The notes below the pieces were generated by a model that was given only the letters and a program-made list of their open reading frames with translations, had not been told where the DNA came from and searched no databases. Source: Oscillospiraceae bacterium (GTDB lineage Bacteria > Bacillota > Clostridia > Oscillospirales > CAG-272). Taken from it: a stretch of 64,000 nucleotides of DNA. The position numbers and the translations under genes are program-made. Positions 54,474 to 62,327 of this stretch are shown here, piece after piece; the first letter of the stretch is position 1; every line of letters begins with the position of its first letter. The stretch spans positions 186,001 to 250,000 of the forward strand of contig SVSE01000001.1 in the NCBI GenBank assembly GCA_015064445.1, read 5' to 3'.

Positions 54474-54743
54474 ATGGAGCTTAAGAATAAAAACTATGTT
54501 GAATACAAGGGCAAGCCACTTGTAAGAGAAGGCGATACTCTCTATTACGGCTTTGTAAACGATCCATATATTTTGAGAATTGATATCTTTATGAAGGACA
54601 CAAATGGAGATCCTACAATGGTTTTCGGTACTATTTGTCCAACTAATGATACTAATAAGGTTATCAAGCAGCTTAACAAGGCTGGTCTTTACGAGGCGCT
54701 TGACATTGGTGCTGAATGGCTTGAACAGTATAACAAGGAATAA
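54474..54743 (+). CDS. Small protein of unknown function (89 aa)
   Basis: I do not recognise it. 89 residues from the ATG at 54474, which follows GGAAGGTGAT. No membrane segment, signal peptide or Cys-rich motif apart from one Cys. An N-terminal beta-rich part (YVEYKGKPLVREGDTLYYGFVNDPYILRIDIFMKD) is followed by a C-terminal helical part (NKVIKQLNKAGLYEALDIGAEWLEQY), suggesting a compact cytosolic fold. It has a near-consensus promoter, strong ribosome binding site and strong terminator, so it is probably abundant. Neighbours (spoIIIAH, marR) give no functional link. Confidence 0.8.
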   Translation: MELKNKNYVEYKGKPLVREGDTLYYGFVNDPYILRIDIFMKDTNGDPTMVFGTICPTNDTNKVIKQLNKAGLYEALDIGAEWLEQYNKE

Positions 54744-54772
54744 GAAAAAACCACCAAAATGGTGGTTTTTTA
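54744..54772. terminator. Bidirectional terminator between the 89-aa gene and marR
   Basis: AAAAAACCACC, AAAA loop, GGTGGTTTTTT. The marR-like stop is at its far edge. Confidence 0.87.
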
Positions 54773-55225
54773 ATTTTCAATTAAATTATCAAGCATTTTT
54801 TCAAGAACATATCTTGCTACTCTTATATCTCTTTCTGAAATATCCGTCATAAGTGATGAGTCAATTGAATCAAGAAGCCTTTTATGCTCTGTCGAAATTT
54901 CCAAGCCCTTTTTCGTTATATAAACACGAGTTGCCCTCATATCATACTCGTCCTGTACTCTCTTTACATAGCCCTCGTTTTCCATTTTTGTTATTGCCAC
55001 GCTTACGGTTGAGCCCTTCATTTGAGTCGCCTTAACAAGCTCGTGCTGAGTTGCGCCATCCCACATAGAAAGGTATGCAAGTATTAACCTTGAGGTTTTG
55101 TCCTTAAACATAACAACTTCTTTTTTCGAAATTTCATTCTCAAAAAGCTTTATCAGCTCGTTTGCAATCATTAAAAGTGTTCTATTCGGATTTTCACGAA
55201 GTTTTTCTAAATCTAATTTATTCAT
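54770..55225 (-). CDS. MarR family transcriptional regulator
   Basis: 151 residues. The winged helix covers about 45-110: LAYLSMWDGATQHELVKATQMKGSTVSVAITKMENEGYVKRVQDEYDMRATRVYITKKG. N- and C-terminal helices form the dimer as in MarR/SlyA. GGTGGTAAT precedes the ATG. The perfect palindrome at 55241-55258 over its own promoter points to autorepression. The ligand and other targets are unknown. The divergent spoIVB gene is 190 bases away and probably has a sporulation promoter instead. Confidence 0.92.
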   Translation of the reverse strand: MNKLDLEKLRENPNRTLLMIANELIKLFENEISKKEVVMFKDKTSRLILAYLSMWDGATQHELVKATQMKGSTVSVAITKMENEGYVKRVQDEYDMRATRVYITKKGLEISTEHKRLLDSIDSSLMTDISERDIRVARYVLEKMLDNLIEN

Positions 55226-55240
55226 ATTACCACCTAAATC

Positions 55241-55258
55241 ATTAGTTTACTAACTAAT
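55241..55258. promoter_or_regulatory. MarR operator palindrome
   Basis: ATTAGTT-TACT-AACTAAT, seven-base perfect arms, immediately downstream of and touching the -10 box of the marR-like gene, 16 bases before its start codon. Confidence 0.65.
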
Positions 55259-55285
55259 TATATCTCTTTTCCTTAAAGAATTCAA
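55257..55285 (-). promoter_or_regulatory. Sigma-A promoter of the marR-like gene
   Basis: TTGAAT (55280-55285), spacer 17, TATAAT (55257-55262) on the minus strand, overlapping the operator by two bases. Confidence 0.75.
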
Positions 55286-55414
55286 TACTGATGGCAAAAT
55301 TTTCATTTTTTATTGGTAGTTAATCTACAAAACATATAATTTTGTTAGACATAAAAAGTGCGCTTCTACACAAATTAAGTATGTACAAAAATGAAAGGAC
55401 AGACAAGGGAAATA

Positions 55415-56518
55415 ATGAAAAAATCGAAAATTTTTATTCGATTTTTGATAATGATAATGATGCTTTTTGCCTTTAGTATTTCATCAAGCGCAAGAGTGTA
55501 TTCTAATACTCAATCAAATGGGAAAAATAAAGGCGTATTTGATGAATTTGTCAGCTCTATAGAAGGAAAAAGCAAGGATTTATCAAAAATCGAGCTTTAT
55601 GTTGGTGGTATGCCATTTGGTGTGAAAATCATATCAAAGGGGCTTACGGTGGTAGGATTTTCCTCGACAGAGGGAGATAATGCATCGCCTGCATTTAAGG
55701 CAGGAATGCGAAATGGCGACATTATAATTAAGGTAAATGGAAGCGAAATAAAATCAATAAACGATTTTGCTTCGATTATCTCATCAAAGCCTGGCGAAAT
55801 AGTAACGGTTACTGTGTTAAGAGGAAAAAACGAGTTGGACTTCTCCTTTAAACCCATGTATTCAAGTGATGATGGCTCGTACAAGACCGGAATTTTCGTC
55901 AAGGATTCAACCTCGGGCATTGGAACGGTAACCTTTATAAATCCTGTCACAGGCGCCTTTGGTGGCCTCGGACACGGTATTTGCGACTCCTCATCTGGCA
56001 GACTCGTTTCTCTATCCAAGGGAATAATTATGGATGTTTCAATAAATGGTGTTGTTAAGGGCAAGGTTGGCGATGCAGGAGAGCTGCGTGGCTCTTTTAA
56101 TGCAAAAAAGATAGGTTCTCTTTCAAGAAACAGCTCGAACGGAGTTTTTGGAGTTATTTCGCTCGGCTCTATTTGCTCGCCAGAGGGAAAAATGCACATT
56201 TGTCCAAAGGAAGAAATAAAATCAGGCGAGGCGTATATTTGGTGCACTCTTGATGAAAGTGGTCCTCAAAAATACTCTGTTTCAATTTCCGATATTGATT
56301 TAACATCATCAAGCGTAAAGAATTTTAGAGTTAAGGTAACAGATCCAAGACTTCTTTTAAAAACCGGTGGTATTGTCCAAGGAATGAGTGGCTCACCTAT
56401 AATTCAAAACGGCAGAATAATCGGTGCTGTAACTCATGTGTTGATTAACGATCCAACACAGGGATATGGAATTTTCATCGAAAATATGCTTTCTTCAATG
56501 CCCGAAATGCTAAAATAA
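55415..56518 (+). CDS. spoIVB: SpoIVB serine peptidase
   Basis: 367 residues from the ATG at 55415, which follows AAGGGAAATA. An ATG eight codons upstream lacks a site. N-terminal membrane segment (IFIRFLIMIMMLFAFS), PDZ domain (about 95-150, PAFKAGMRNGDIIIKVNGSEI), and a C-terminal S55 peptidase domain with GGLGHGICD (His) and GMSGSPII (Ser). In Bacillus forespore-made SpoIVB signals across the membrane to activate pro-sigma-K processing. Usually followed by spo0A, which is absent here. Confidence 0.93.
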   Translation: MKKSKIFIRFLIMIMMLFAFSISSSARVYSNTQSNGKNKGVFDEFVSSIEGKSKDLSKIELYVGGMPFGVKIISKGLTVVGFSSTEGDNASPAFKAGMRNGDIIIKVNGSEIKSINDFASIISSKPGEIVTVTVLRGKNELDFSFKPMYSSDDGSYKTGIFVKDSTSGIGTVTFINPVTGAFGGLGHGICDSSSGRLVSLSKGIIMDVSINGVVKGKVGDAGELRGSFNAKKIGSLSRNSSNGVFGVISLGSICSPEGKMHICPKEEIKSGEAYIWCTLDESGPQKYSVSISDIDLTSSSVKNFRVKVTDPRLLLKTGGIVQGMSGSPIIQNGRIIGAVTHVLINDPTQGYGIFIENMLSSMPEMLK

Positions 56519-56521
56519 AGG

Positions 56522-56554
56522 AAAAACAAGCTCTAAAAGGAGCTTGTTTTTTTC
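56522..56554 (+). terminator. Rho-independent terminator after spoIVB
   Basis: AACAAGCTC, six-base loop, GAGCTTGTTTTTTTC. Confidence 0.87.
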
Positions 56555-56564
56555 TTAAAAAGTA

Positions 56565-56593
56565 TTTACTTTCATAATGAGAATAGTTATAAT
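56565..56593 (+). promoter_or_regulatory. Sigma-A-type promoter of the glycyl radical enzyme operon
   Basis: TTTACT (56565-56570), spacer 17, TATAAT (56588-56593). Leader of about 25 bases. Confidence 0.65.
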
Positions 56594-56626
56594 AAAAATA
56601 GAAATTTTCAATTTTAAGAGGTAATT

Positions 56627-58744
56627 ATGAACGAAAGGATTTCCAGACTACTTGAGCTAACTCTTGACGGAAAAATGTACGTTAAGCCCGTTTCTACTGC
56701 TTTTGACGAGAATGATGCCATTCTTTCCAAGATTCAAAGAGAGTCAAAAAGGCTTTGCGAATATATTTTAAATCAAGAGCCGATGATAACCGAGTATTCT
56801 CTTTTCACAGGAATGTTTAATTTTGACGGCTCGGTTGTTGGAGATGCTTTTCAGCGTAGCGGTCATATTGAAAATCAAATGGCGCTTGACAAATATTACC
56901 TCAAAAAAATCGACAATCTTTCAACTATGGAATGGCAACACGCAACAGGCGATTATTCCAGAGTTTTAAGCTGTGGACTTTTTGGCATGTGCACGGATAT
57001 TATGAATTCTTATAAAAACCATAACGGCAAGGAAGAAAAGGAATTTCTTATCGCCTTGAGAAGCGTTTGCGAGGCTATGATATATTGGGCTTACAAGTGC
57101 TCTACTCGCGCAAGAGAGCTAGCCGAAAAGGTTGAAAACCCTACCTACAAGGCTAATCTTTTGAAGCTTTCCAGCACACTCCAGCATATTCCAAAGAATC
57201 CGCCTCAAACCTTTTACGATGCTATTTTGACCATTTATTTTTGCTTTGGTGCGAATCCTGATAGCGTTGGCACGCTTGACAGATATTTGACTCCCTTTTA
57301 TGAAAGGGATTTGAAAAACGGAAATATCACGCCTGAGCTTGCAAAGGAATATTTGCAGGAGCTATTTTTAATGCTTCAGGCTACAACGCACAGAAATTCT
57401 CCTCATTTTGGTCGCGGTGGGCAATCTCATTTTTGCATCGGCGGTTATTTACCAAACGGCGAGGATGGATTTAATGAGCTTTCAAGGCTTATTGTTGAGG
57501 CACTTATGGAGCTTCCCACGTATATTCCGCAAATTACGCTTCGTTGGACTAAAAAAACGCCCAAGGAAGTGCTTAGATTTATGATGGATATGGAAAGAAA
57601 GGATCCTCACAAGCGAATTGCTTTCACAAACGATGAAAAAAGAATAAAGGCATACACGGAAATTTGCAAAATCCCTTACGAAAAGGCGGTAAATTACACT
57701 ACCGTTGGATGTAACGAGCCTGCTTTTCAGGGCTCTATTGCCGGTAGCACCTCAAAGGGAAATCTTTTGCATTCAATTGAAACGCTTTTTCATAAAAAGC
57801 ACGAAAAAATTGCAAATTGTAAGGATTTTGAGGAGTTTTACTCGGAATATTTGACAATTCTTTTCGAGGAGCTTGATAAAGTTTTCGAGTATGATGATAT
57901 GTACAATTCTCTGCGCGCCAAGGACACAAATTACATATCGAGCCTGTTTGCTTCGGACTGTATCGAAAATGCAAAAAGCGTAACCGCAGGTGGTTCAAGC
58001 GTTGGTATTGCCTCTCCTATGCTAATGGGCACTGTTAACGTAATCGACTCGCTTATCGCGGTTAAGCAATTTGTGTTTGATGAAAAAATTATTACTATGA
58101 CCTCTCTTATAGACGCCTTGCACAAGAACTGGCAGGGATATGAGGATATGAGGGTCTTAATTCTCAAAAAATGTGAGTTTTTTGGCAATGACACCGACCT
58201 TTCCAGCTCGCTTGCCAAACGGTTTTTTGACGATATTTACGAGCATATAAGAAATAGAAAAAACATATTTGGTTATCAATGGCTTTTAGGAGACCTTGCC
58301 GGCTATAATCAGCATTACAAATGGTATGGCGACGACACCTTGGCTACTCCCGACGGGCGTTTTTCAGGTGAGCTAATGAAATTCGGACTTGGGCAAAACG
58401 AGGGCAAGGACAGAAACGGTCTTACTTCTCTTTTGAATTCGATTGCATCCTGTGATGAAAACGGAATTATTTGCGGTTCTACTGTAACAAATATTTCTCT
58501 TGACAAGAAAATTTTCGAGGATGATGAGCAATTTGAAAAGCTTGTTGATATTTTTGAAGCATATTTTAAAAAAGGCGGCGTTCATTTTCAGCTTACCTAC
58601 GTTTCAAGGGACGAGCTTCTTAAGGCAAGAGAAAATCCTCAAAATTACGGTAATTTGAGAGTTAGAGTTTCAGGATTTTCGGATTATTTTGTAAGATTAA
58701 ACAACGATATTCAAGACGATATTATAAAAAGGACTAATTCATGA
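56627..58744 (+). CDS. Glycyl radical enzyme of unknown substrate
   Basis: 705 residues, shorter than PflB (about 760) or the diol and choline-type enzymes (790-850). The C-terminal radical loop is RVSGFSDYFVRLN with Gly683 as the radical site. The thiyl Cys362 lies in TTVGCNEPAF, so it has the Cys-X-Glu (Glu364) arrangement of dehydratases and lyases rather than the Cys-Cys of pyruvate formate-lyase. His105 in WQHATGDY matches the GHxxPDY position of that group. These residues are consistent with an eliminase or dehydratase. The VGCNEP form and short length do not fit glycerol, propanediol, choline or hydroxyproline enzymes I know. Oxygen-sensitive. The activase overlaps it by four bases. 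No microcompartment or transporter genes are adjacent. Confidence 0.88.
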   Translation: MNERISRLLELTLDGKMYVKPVSTAFDENDAILSKIQRESKRLCEYILNQEPMITEYSLFTGMFNFDGSVVGDAFQRSGHIENQMALDKYYLKKIDNLSTMEWQHATGDYSRVLSCGLFGMCTDIMNSYKNHNGKEEKEFLIALRSVCEAMIYWAYKCSTRARELAEKVENPTYKANLLKLSSTLQHIPKNPPQTFYDAILTIYFCFGANPDSVGTLDRYLTPFYERDLKNGNITPELAKEYLQELFLMLQATTHRNSPHFGRGGQSHFCIGGYLPNGEDGFNELSRLIVEALMELPTYIPQITLRWTKKTPKEVLRFMMDMERKDPHKRIAFTNDEKRIKAYTEICKIPYEKAVNYTTVGCNEPAFQGSIAGSTSKGNLLHSIETLFHKKHEKIANCKDFEEFYSEYLTILFEELDKVFEYDDMYNSLRAKDTNYISSLFASDCIENAKSVTAGGSSVGIASPMLMGTVNVIDSLIAVKQFVFDEKIITMTSLIDALHKNWQGYEDMRVLILKKCEFFGNDTDLSSSLAKRFFDDIYEHIRNRKNIFGYQWLLGDLAGYNQHYKWYGDDTLATPDGRFSGELMKFGLGQNEGKDRNGLTSLLNSIASCDENGIICGSTVTNISLDKKIFEDDEQFEKLVDIFEAYFKKGGVHFQLTYVSRDELLKARENPQNYGNLRVRVSGFSDYFVRLNNDIQDDIIKRTNS

Positions 58745-59559
58745 TTTTTGATATACAAAGAGGCTCGCTTGTTGACGGTCCCGGTGTACGAACAACCGTA
58801 TTTTTCAAGGGCTGTAACCTGCGTTGCGCGTGGTGCCACAATCCAGAGGGTCAGCTTTTTGAAAAGCAAATGATGCATTTTAAAAACAAGTGTATCGACT
58901 GCGGAAAATGTGAAAAAATATGCCCTAATTCTCTTAAAAATTGCGATTTTTGTGAAAAATGCGTTACATATTGTCCGCAGGGTGCGAGAGAAATTTCCGG
59001 AAAAGAGCTTTCCATTAACGAAATAATGGAAATTATCTTAAAGGATAAGGATTACTATGGAGAAGACGGTGGAGTTACGTTTTCCGGTGGCGAATGCATG
59101 CTTCAAATTGATTTTTTGAGGTCATTGCTTATTGAATGTAAGAAAAATGATATAAATACCGCCGTTGACACCGCCGGGCATATCCCCTATTCTTATTTTG
59201 AAAGCATTCTCCCCTACGTTGATATGTTTTTATACGACGTAAAATGCATTGATAGCGCACTACATAACAATTTCGTTGGTGTTGACAATTCTCTTATTTT
59301 GGAAAACTTAAAGAAATTGTTAGGCGGTAAATGCAAAATATGGGTAAGAATCCCTGTAATTGAAGAATTCAATGCATCAAATGATGAAATGCAAAAAATA
59401 AAAGCGTTTTTTGATGAATACGGATATCCCGAAAAGATAGAGCTTCTACCCTATCACGCAATGGGAGAGCATAAATATTGCGCGCTTGGTCTTGACATAC
59501 TTAAATTTAATGCGCCAAGCAAGGAAAAGCTATCAAAGTTAAAGAAAATATTTAAGTAA
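58741..59559 (+). CDS. Glycyl radical enzyme activating enzyme (radical SAM)
   Basis: 272 residues. Radical SAM motif CxxxCxxC as C25, C29, C32 in KGCNLRCAWCHNPEG. A ferredoxin-like insert carries two further 4Fe-4S motifs (C51, C54, C57, C61 and C68, C71, C74, C78). SAM-binding GGE lies in GGVTFSGGECM. The extra clusters are typical of activases of non-PFL glycyl radical enzymes. It abstracts H from Gly683 of the upstream enzyme. Its ATG overlaps that stop (ATGA). Confidence 0.93.
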   Translation: MIFDIQRGSLVDGPGVRTTVFFKGCNLRCAWCHNPEGQLFEKQMMHFKNKCIDCGKCEKICPNSLKNCDFCEKCVTYCPQGAREISGKELSINEIMEIILKDKDYYGEDGGVTFSGGECMLQIDFLRSLLIECKKNDINTAVDTAGHIPYSYFESILPYVDMFLYDVKCIDSALHNNFVGVDNSLILENLKKLLGGKCKIWVRIPVIEEFNASNDEMQKIKAFFDEYGYPEKIELLPYHAMGEHKYCALGLDILKFNAPSKEKLSKLKKIFK

Positions 59560-59583
59560 AAAGAGCCCAAAGGCTCTTTTTCA
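59558..59583 (+). terminator. Rho-independent terminator of the glycyl radical operon
   Basis: AAGAGCC, CAAA loop, GGCTCTTTTTC, starting at the stop codon. Confidence 0.83.
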
Positions 59584-59634
59584 TTTATTTGGCAATTGTT
59601 GTTTTGCATAATTTCTATTTTTTGAAGTCAATAA

Positions 59635-59653
59635 TCCTATCAAAGATAGGAGT
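59635..59653 (+). promoter_or_regulatory. Hairpin sequestering the sigG ribosome binding site
   Basis: TCCTATC (59635-59641), AAA loop, GATAGGA (59645-59651): a seven-base perfect stem that buries AGGAG (59648-59652), the ribosome binding site six bases before the sigG ATG. In Bacillus a leader hairpin is reported to lower sigG translation. Confidence 0.65.
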
Positions 59654-59658
59654 ATAAA

Positions 59659-60432
59659 ATGCATTACAATAAGGTTGAAATCTGCGGTGTTAATACTGCA
59701 AGCTTAAAAACACTTTCCGATGAGGAAAAAAAGGACCTTTTAATAAAATCGCAAAATGGTGATGATAAAGCAAGGGAGGCTTTAATTGATGGTAATTTAA
59801 GACTTGTTTTATCAATAGTTCAAAGATTTAGCACAAGAAACGAAAATATGGACGATCTTTTTCAGGTTGGTTGTATTGGACTTATAAAGGCAATCGATAA
59901 TTTTAACATAGAGCTTGAGGTTAAGTTCTCCACCTATGCTGTTCCTATGATAATCGGCGAAATAAGACGATATTTAAGGGATAATAACTCTATAAGAGTT
60001 AGCAGATCGGTAAGGGATTTAGCGTACAAGGCCCTACAAAAGAAGGAGGAGCTAACAAAAAGGCTCTCCTGTGAGCCATCTATTGAGATGATAGCAACTG
60101 AGCTTGGAGAAAAAAAGGAGGATGTTGTTTGTGCTATGGAGGCGATAAGCGAGCCTGTTTCTCTTTACGAGCCTATTTATAGCGATTCTGGGGATTCAAT
60201 ATTTATTATGGATCAGCTTTGCGACGCAAGTGCAAGCGACGAAATATGGATTGAGGACATAGCCTTAAAGGAAGCCATTAAAAAGTTAAATGAGCGCGAA
60301 AAAAGAATAATAAATATGCGCTTTTATGCTGGTAAAACTCAAAGTGAAATAGCCTCGGAGATAGGAATATCACAAGCACAGGTTTCCAGAGTCGAAAAGT
60401 CTGCTCTCGAACGAATACGAAAGCAATTTTAA
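59659..60432 (+). CDS. sigG: Sporulation sigma factor SigG
   Basis: 257 residues. It starts with the SigG hallmark YNKVEICGVNTA, followed by region 2 (LFQVGCIGLIKAIDNFN, VKFSTYAVPMIIGEIRRYLRD), region 3 and region 4 (INMRFYAGKTQSEIASEIGISQAQVSRVEKSAL). It drives late forespore transcription, including spoIVB by analogy. In Bacillus it lies next to spoIIGA-sigE. Here it is 14 kb away and on the other strand. Confidence 0.95.
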   Translation: MHYNKVEICGVNTASLKTLSDEEKKDLLIKSQNGDDKAREALIDGNLRLVLSIVQRFSTRNENMDDLFQVGCIGLIKAIDNFNIELEVKFSTYAVPMIIGEIRRYLRDNNSIRVSRSVRDLAYKALQKKEELTKRLSCEPSIEMIATELGEKKEDVVCAMEAISEPVSLYEPIYSDSGDSIFIMDQLCDASASDEIWIEDIALKEAIKKLNEREKRIINMRFYAGKTQSEIASEIGISQAQVSRVEKSALERIRKQF

Positions 60433-60433
60433 G

Positions 60434-60463
60434 AAAAAAAGACCGTTTGAAACGGTCTTTTTA
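60434..60463. terminator. Bidirectional terminator between sigG and hinT
   Basis: AAAGACCGTTT, GAA loop, ACGGTCTTTTT, serving both convergent genes. Confidence 0.88.
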
Positions 60464-60802
60464 TTATTTTATGTGTTCTGGGAGCTTTTCTCCACCTAAA
60501 ATATGGAAATGTATGTGCTTTACGCTTTGGCATGCGTCCTCTCCACAGTTATTTATAATTCTATAACCATTGGTAATGCCTGCAAGCTTCGCGATTTCGG
60601 GAATTTTCTCGAAAATATATGCGATATTATGACTATTTGTGCTATCAATTTTATCTGCACAGCAAATATGAGTCTTTGGAACTACCAAAAAATGAATCTT
60701 CGCCTCAGGGCTAATGTCATAAAAGGCAAGAATTTTTTCATCCTCATAAACCTTGCTTGATGGAATTTCTCCGTTTACAATTTTACAAAAAAGACAATCC
60801 AT
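60464..60802 (-). CDS. hinT: HIT family nucleotide-binding protein
   Basis: 112 residues. MDCLFCKIVNGEIPSSKVYEDE at the start, with CxxC, and the histidine triad HIHFHIL near the C-terminus, in the HinT branch. Family members hydrolyse nucleoside phosphoramidates. The physiological substrate is not established. Single-gene unit, GGAGAAAAAAT before the ATG. Confidence 0.94.
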   Translation of the reverse strand: MDCLFCKIVNGEIPSSKVYEDEKILAFYDISPEAKIHFLVVPKTHICCADKIDSTNSHNIAYIFEKIPEIAKLAGITNGYRIINNCGEDACQSVKHIHFHILGGEKLPEHIK

Positions 60803-60813
60803 ATTTTTTCTCC

Positions 60814-60842
60814 TTGATTTAAAACTATTTTTATTGTATACT
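60814..60842 (+). promoter_or_regulatory. Sigma-A promoter of the FkbM methyltransferase gene
   Basis: TTGATT (60814-60819), spacer 17, TATACT (60837-60842), divergent from hinT. Confidence 0.6.
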
Positions 60843-60887
60843 GTAAATAGATTTTAACACATTTTCATTTATTTTTCAAGGAATGCT

Positions 60888-61973
60888 ATGAATAATTTTA
60901 AAAAACATATTTTTAATGAATTTTCCTGTGATTTATGGCACTATTTAAAGACTGTTAGCAAGCCTATTCTTATTTATGGCATGGGAAATGGCGCTGACAA
61001 GATAATAGCTGTTTTGGAGTCATACGGGATTAAATATGAGGATGTTTTTGCAAGCGACGGATTTGTGCGTGGACATTCTTATCGTGGCAAAATTGTGCTT
61101 TCATATTCGCAGGCTAAGGAAAAATATGGAGATTTTATCATTCTTCTCTCCTTTGGCACTCATCTTAGTGATGTTATGGAAAAAATTTACGCACTTGACA
61201 AGCTTCATGAGTTATATGCACCAGATGTGCCTGTATGCGAGGGACAATTATTTTGCGATGAATTTTTCGATTTTAACAGTGAAAAATTAGAAAAAGCAAG
61301 AGAGCTTCTCTTTGACACGCGCTCAAAGGAGGTTTTTGACAATGTAATTCGCTTTAAGCTTACGGGAAGAATTAAATACCTTAAAGCAAGCGAGGATGCC
61401 GAGGCAACTGTTGACGCAATCGTGCCCTATGAGAAATATCGCTCTTATGCCGATTTAGGTGCTTATAATGGCGATACAATAAAAAAATATCGCAATTTGT
61501 GCCCTAATCTTTCGCTAATTTATGCTTTTGAACCTGATTTTCGCAATTTTAAGAAGCTAAAAGCATATACAGAGGGTGAAAATATCGTAATAAATGCGTT
61601 TAATTACGCTTCTTGGGACGAGGACACAACACTCGAATTCTCTGCTTCTGGTAATAGAAATTCGTCTGGAAGCGGTACTGTTTCCCATCAAACAAAAATG
61701 GTTAGCGTTGAAGCAAGATGCCCTGATAGTGTAATTCCGAGCGTTGATTTTATAAAATACGATGTTGAGGGTGCTGAGCACAAGGCAATTGTTGGTAGCA
61801 CTACTTTGATAAAAAAATTCACTCCAGACCTGCTTGTTTCAATGTATCACAAAAGCGAGGATTTGTTTGATTTGCCTCTGCTTTTACACTCGATTTGCCC
61901 TGAATATAAGCTTTTTTTAAGAAGATTGCCTTATATTCCTGCTTGGGACTTAAATTTATATGCTATTCACTAA
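60888..61973 (+). CDS. FkbM family methyltransferase
   Basis: 361 residues. The N-terminal 130 residues are a Rossmann-like domain of their own (ILIYGMGNGADKIIAVLESYGI, then FIILLSFGTHLSDVM) of the kind seen in front of FkbM domains in glycan clusters. The methyltransferase starts around residue 180 with YADLGAYNGDTIKKY (SAM loop), YAFEPDF, and VDFIKYDVEGAEHKAIVG. It probably O-methylates a sugar or other small molecule. No glycan cluster is adjacent, so the acceptor is unknown. Single-gene unit. Confidence 0.85.
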   Translation: MNNFKKHIFNEFSCDLWHYLKTVSKPILIYGMGNGADKIIAVLESYGIKYEDVFASDGFVRGHSYRGKIVLSYSQAKEKYGDFIILLSFGTHLSDVMEKIYALDKLHELYAPDVPVCEGQLFCDEFFDFNSEKLEKARELLFDTRSKEVFDNVIRFKLTGRIKYLKASEDAEATVDAIVPYEKYRSYADLGAYNGDTIKKYRNLCPNLSLIYAFEPDFRNFKKLKAYTEGENIVINAFNYASWDEDTTLEFSASGNRNSSGSGTVSHQTKMVSVEARCPDSVIPSVDFIKYDVEGAEHKAIVGSTTLIKKFTPDLLVSMYHKSEDLFDLPLLLHSICPEYKLFLRRLPYIPAWDLNLYAIH

Positions 61974-61974
61974 T

Positions 61975-62009
61975 AAAAAAGCTCTTATCGGACTGATAAG
62001 AGCTTTTTA
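61975..62009. terminator. Bidirectional terminator between fkbM and the RHH gene
   Basis: GCTCTTATC (61981-61989), GGACT loop, GATAAGAGC (61995-62003), flanked by A and T runs. Confidence 0.9.
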
Positions 62010-62016
62010 TTTCTAA

Positions 62017-62325
62017 TTATTCCTCTGCTGTTACTGCCAAAAGTGCCTTTTCGTAGTCACGATTGATAGCCTTTTCGAGAAGGTCGTGAGTGTATGCATC
62101 CTCGCTTACTCCCTTGCTCATACAAACGATTTGGAGCTTCTTTTTAAGGGATGGGCTAACGGTTGTTCTAACAAAAGCTGTGCGAGCATCCTTAGGATCG
62201 GTAACCTTTCTTGGTCTACCACGCTTTTTAGCTTCCTTTTGTACCTCAACCTTTACTGGTGCTGGTTCTTGTGTCTTAACCTCTGATCTCATAGCATCTG
62301 CTATACCATAATTCTTCTTTGCCAT
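62017..62325 (-). CDS. AT-hook plus ribbon-helix-helix DNA-binding protein, ParA partner
   Basis: 102 residues. Residues 33-41 (KKRGRPRKV) are an AT-hook-like basic motif. Residues 48-90 look like a ribbon-helix-helix domain (TAFVRTTVSPSLKKKLQIVCMSKGVSEDAYTHDLLEKAI). Two bases after the parA stop with GAGGAG between. The arrangement resembles plasmid partition modules in which a small RHH protein replaces ParB as the centromere-binding factor and operon repressor. Function inferred from context. No ParB-type HTH is seen. Confidence 0.7.
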   Translation of the reverse strand: MAKKNYGIADAMRSEVKTQEPAPVKVEVQKEAKKRGRPRKVTDPKDARTAFVRTTVSPSLKKKLQIVCMSKGVSEDAYTHDLLEKAINRDYEKALLAVTAEE

Positions 62326-62327
62326 AA

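Noticed and set aside
56627-58744. Pyruvate formate-lyase
   Set aside because: The active site has a single Cys in a Cys-X-Glu context rather than adjacent cysteines, the protein is shorter, and the activase has the extra ferredoxin-type clusters that PFL activases lack.
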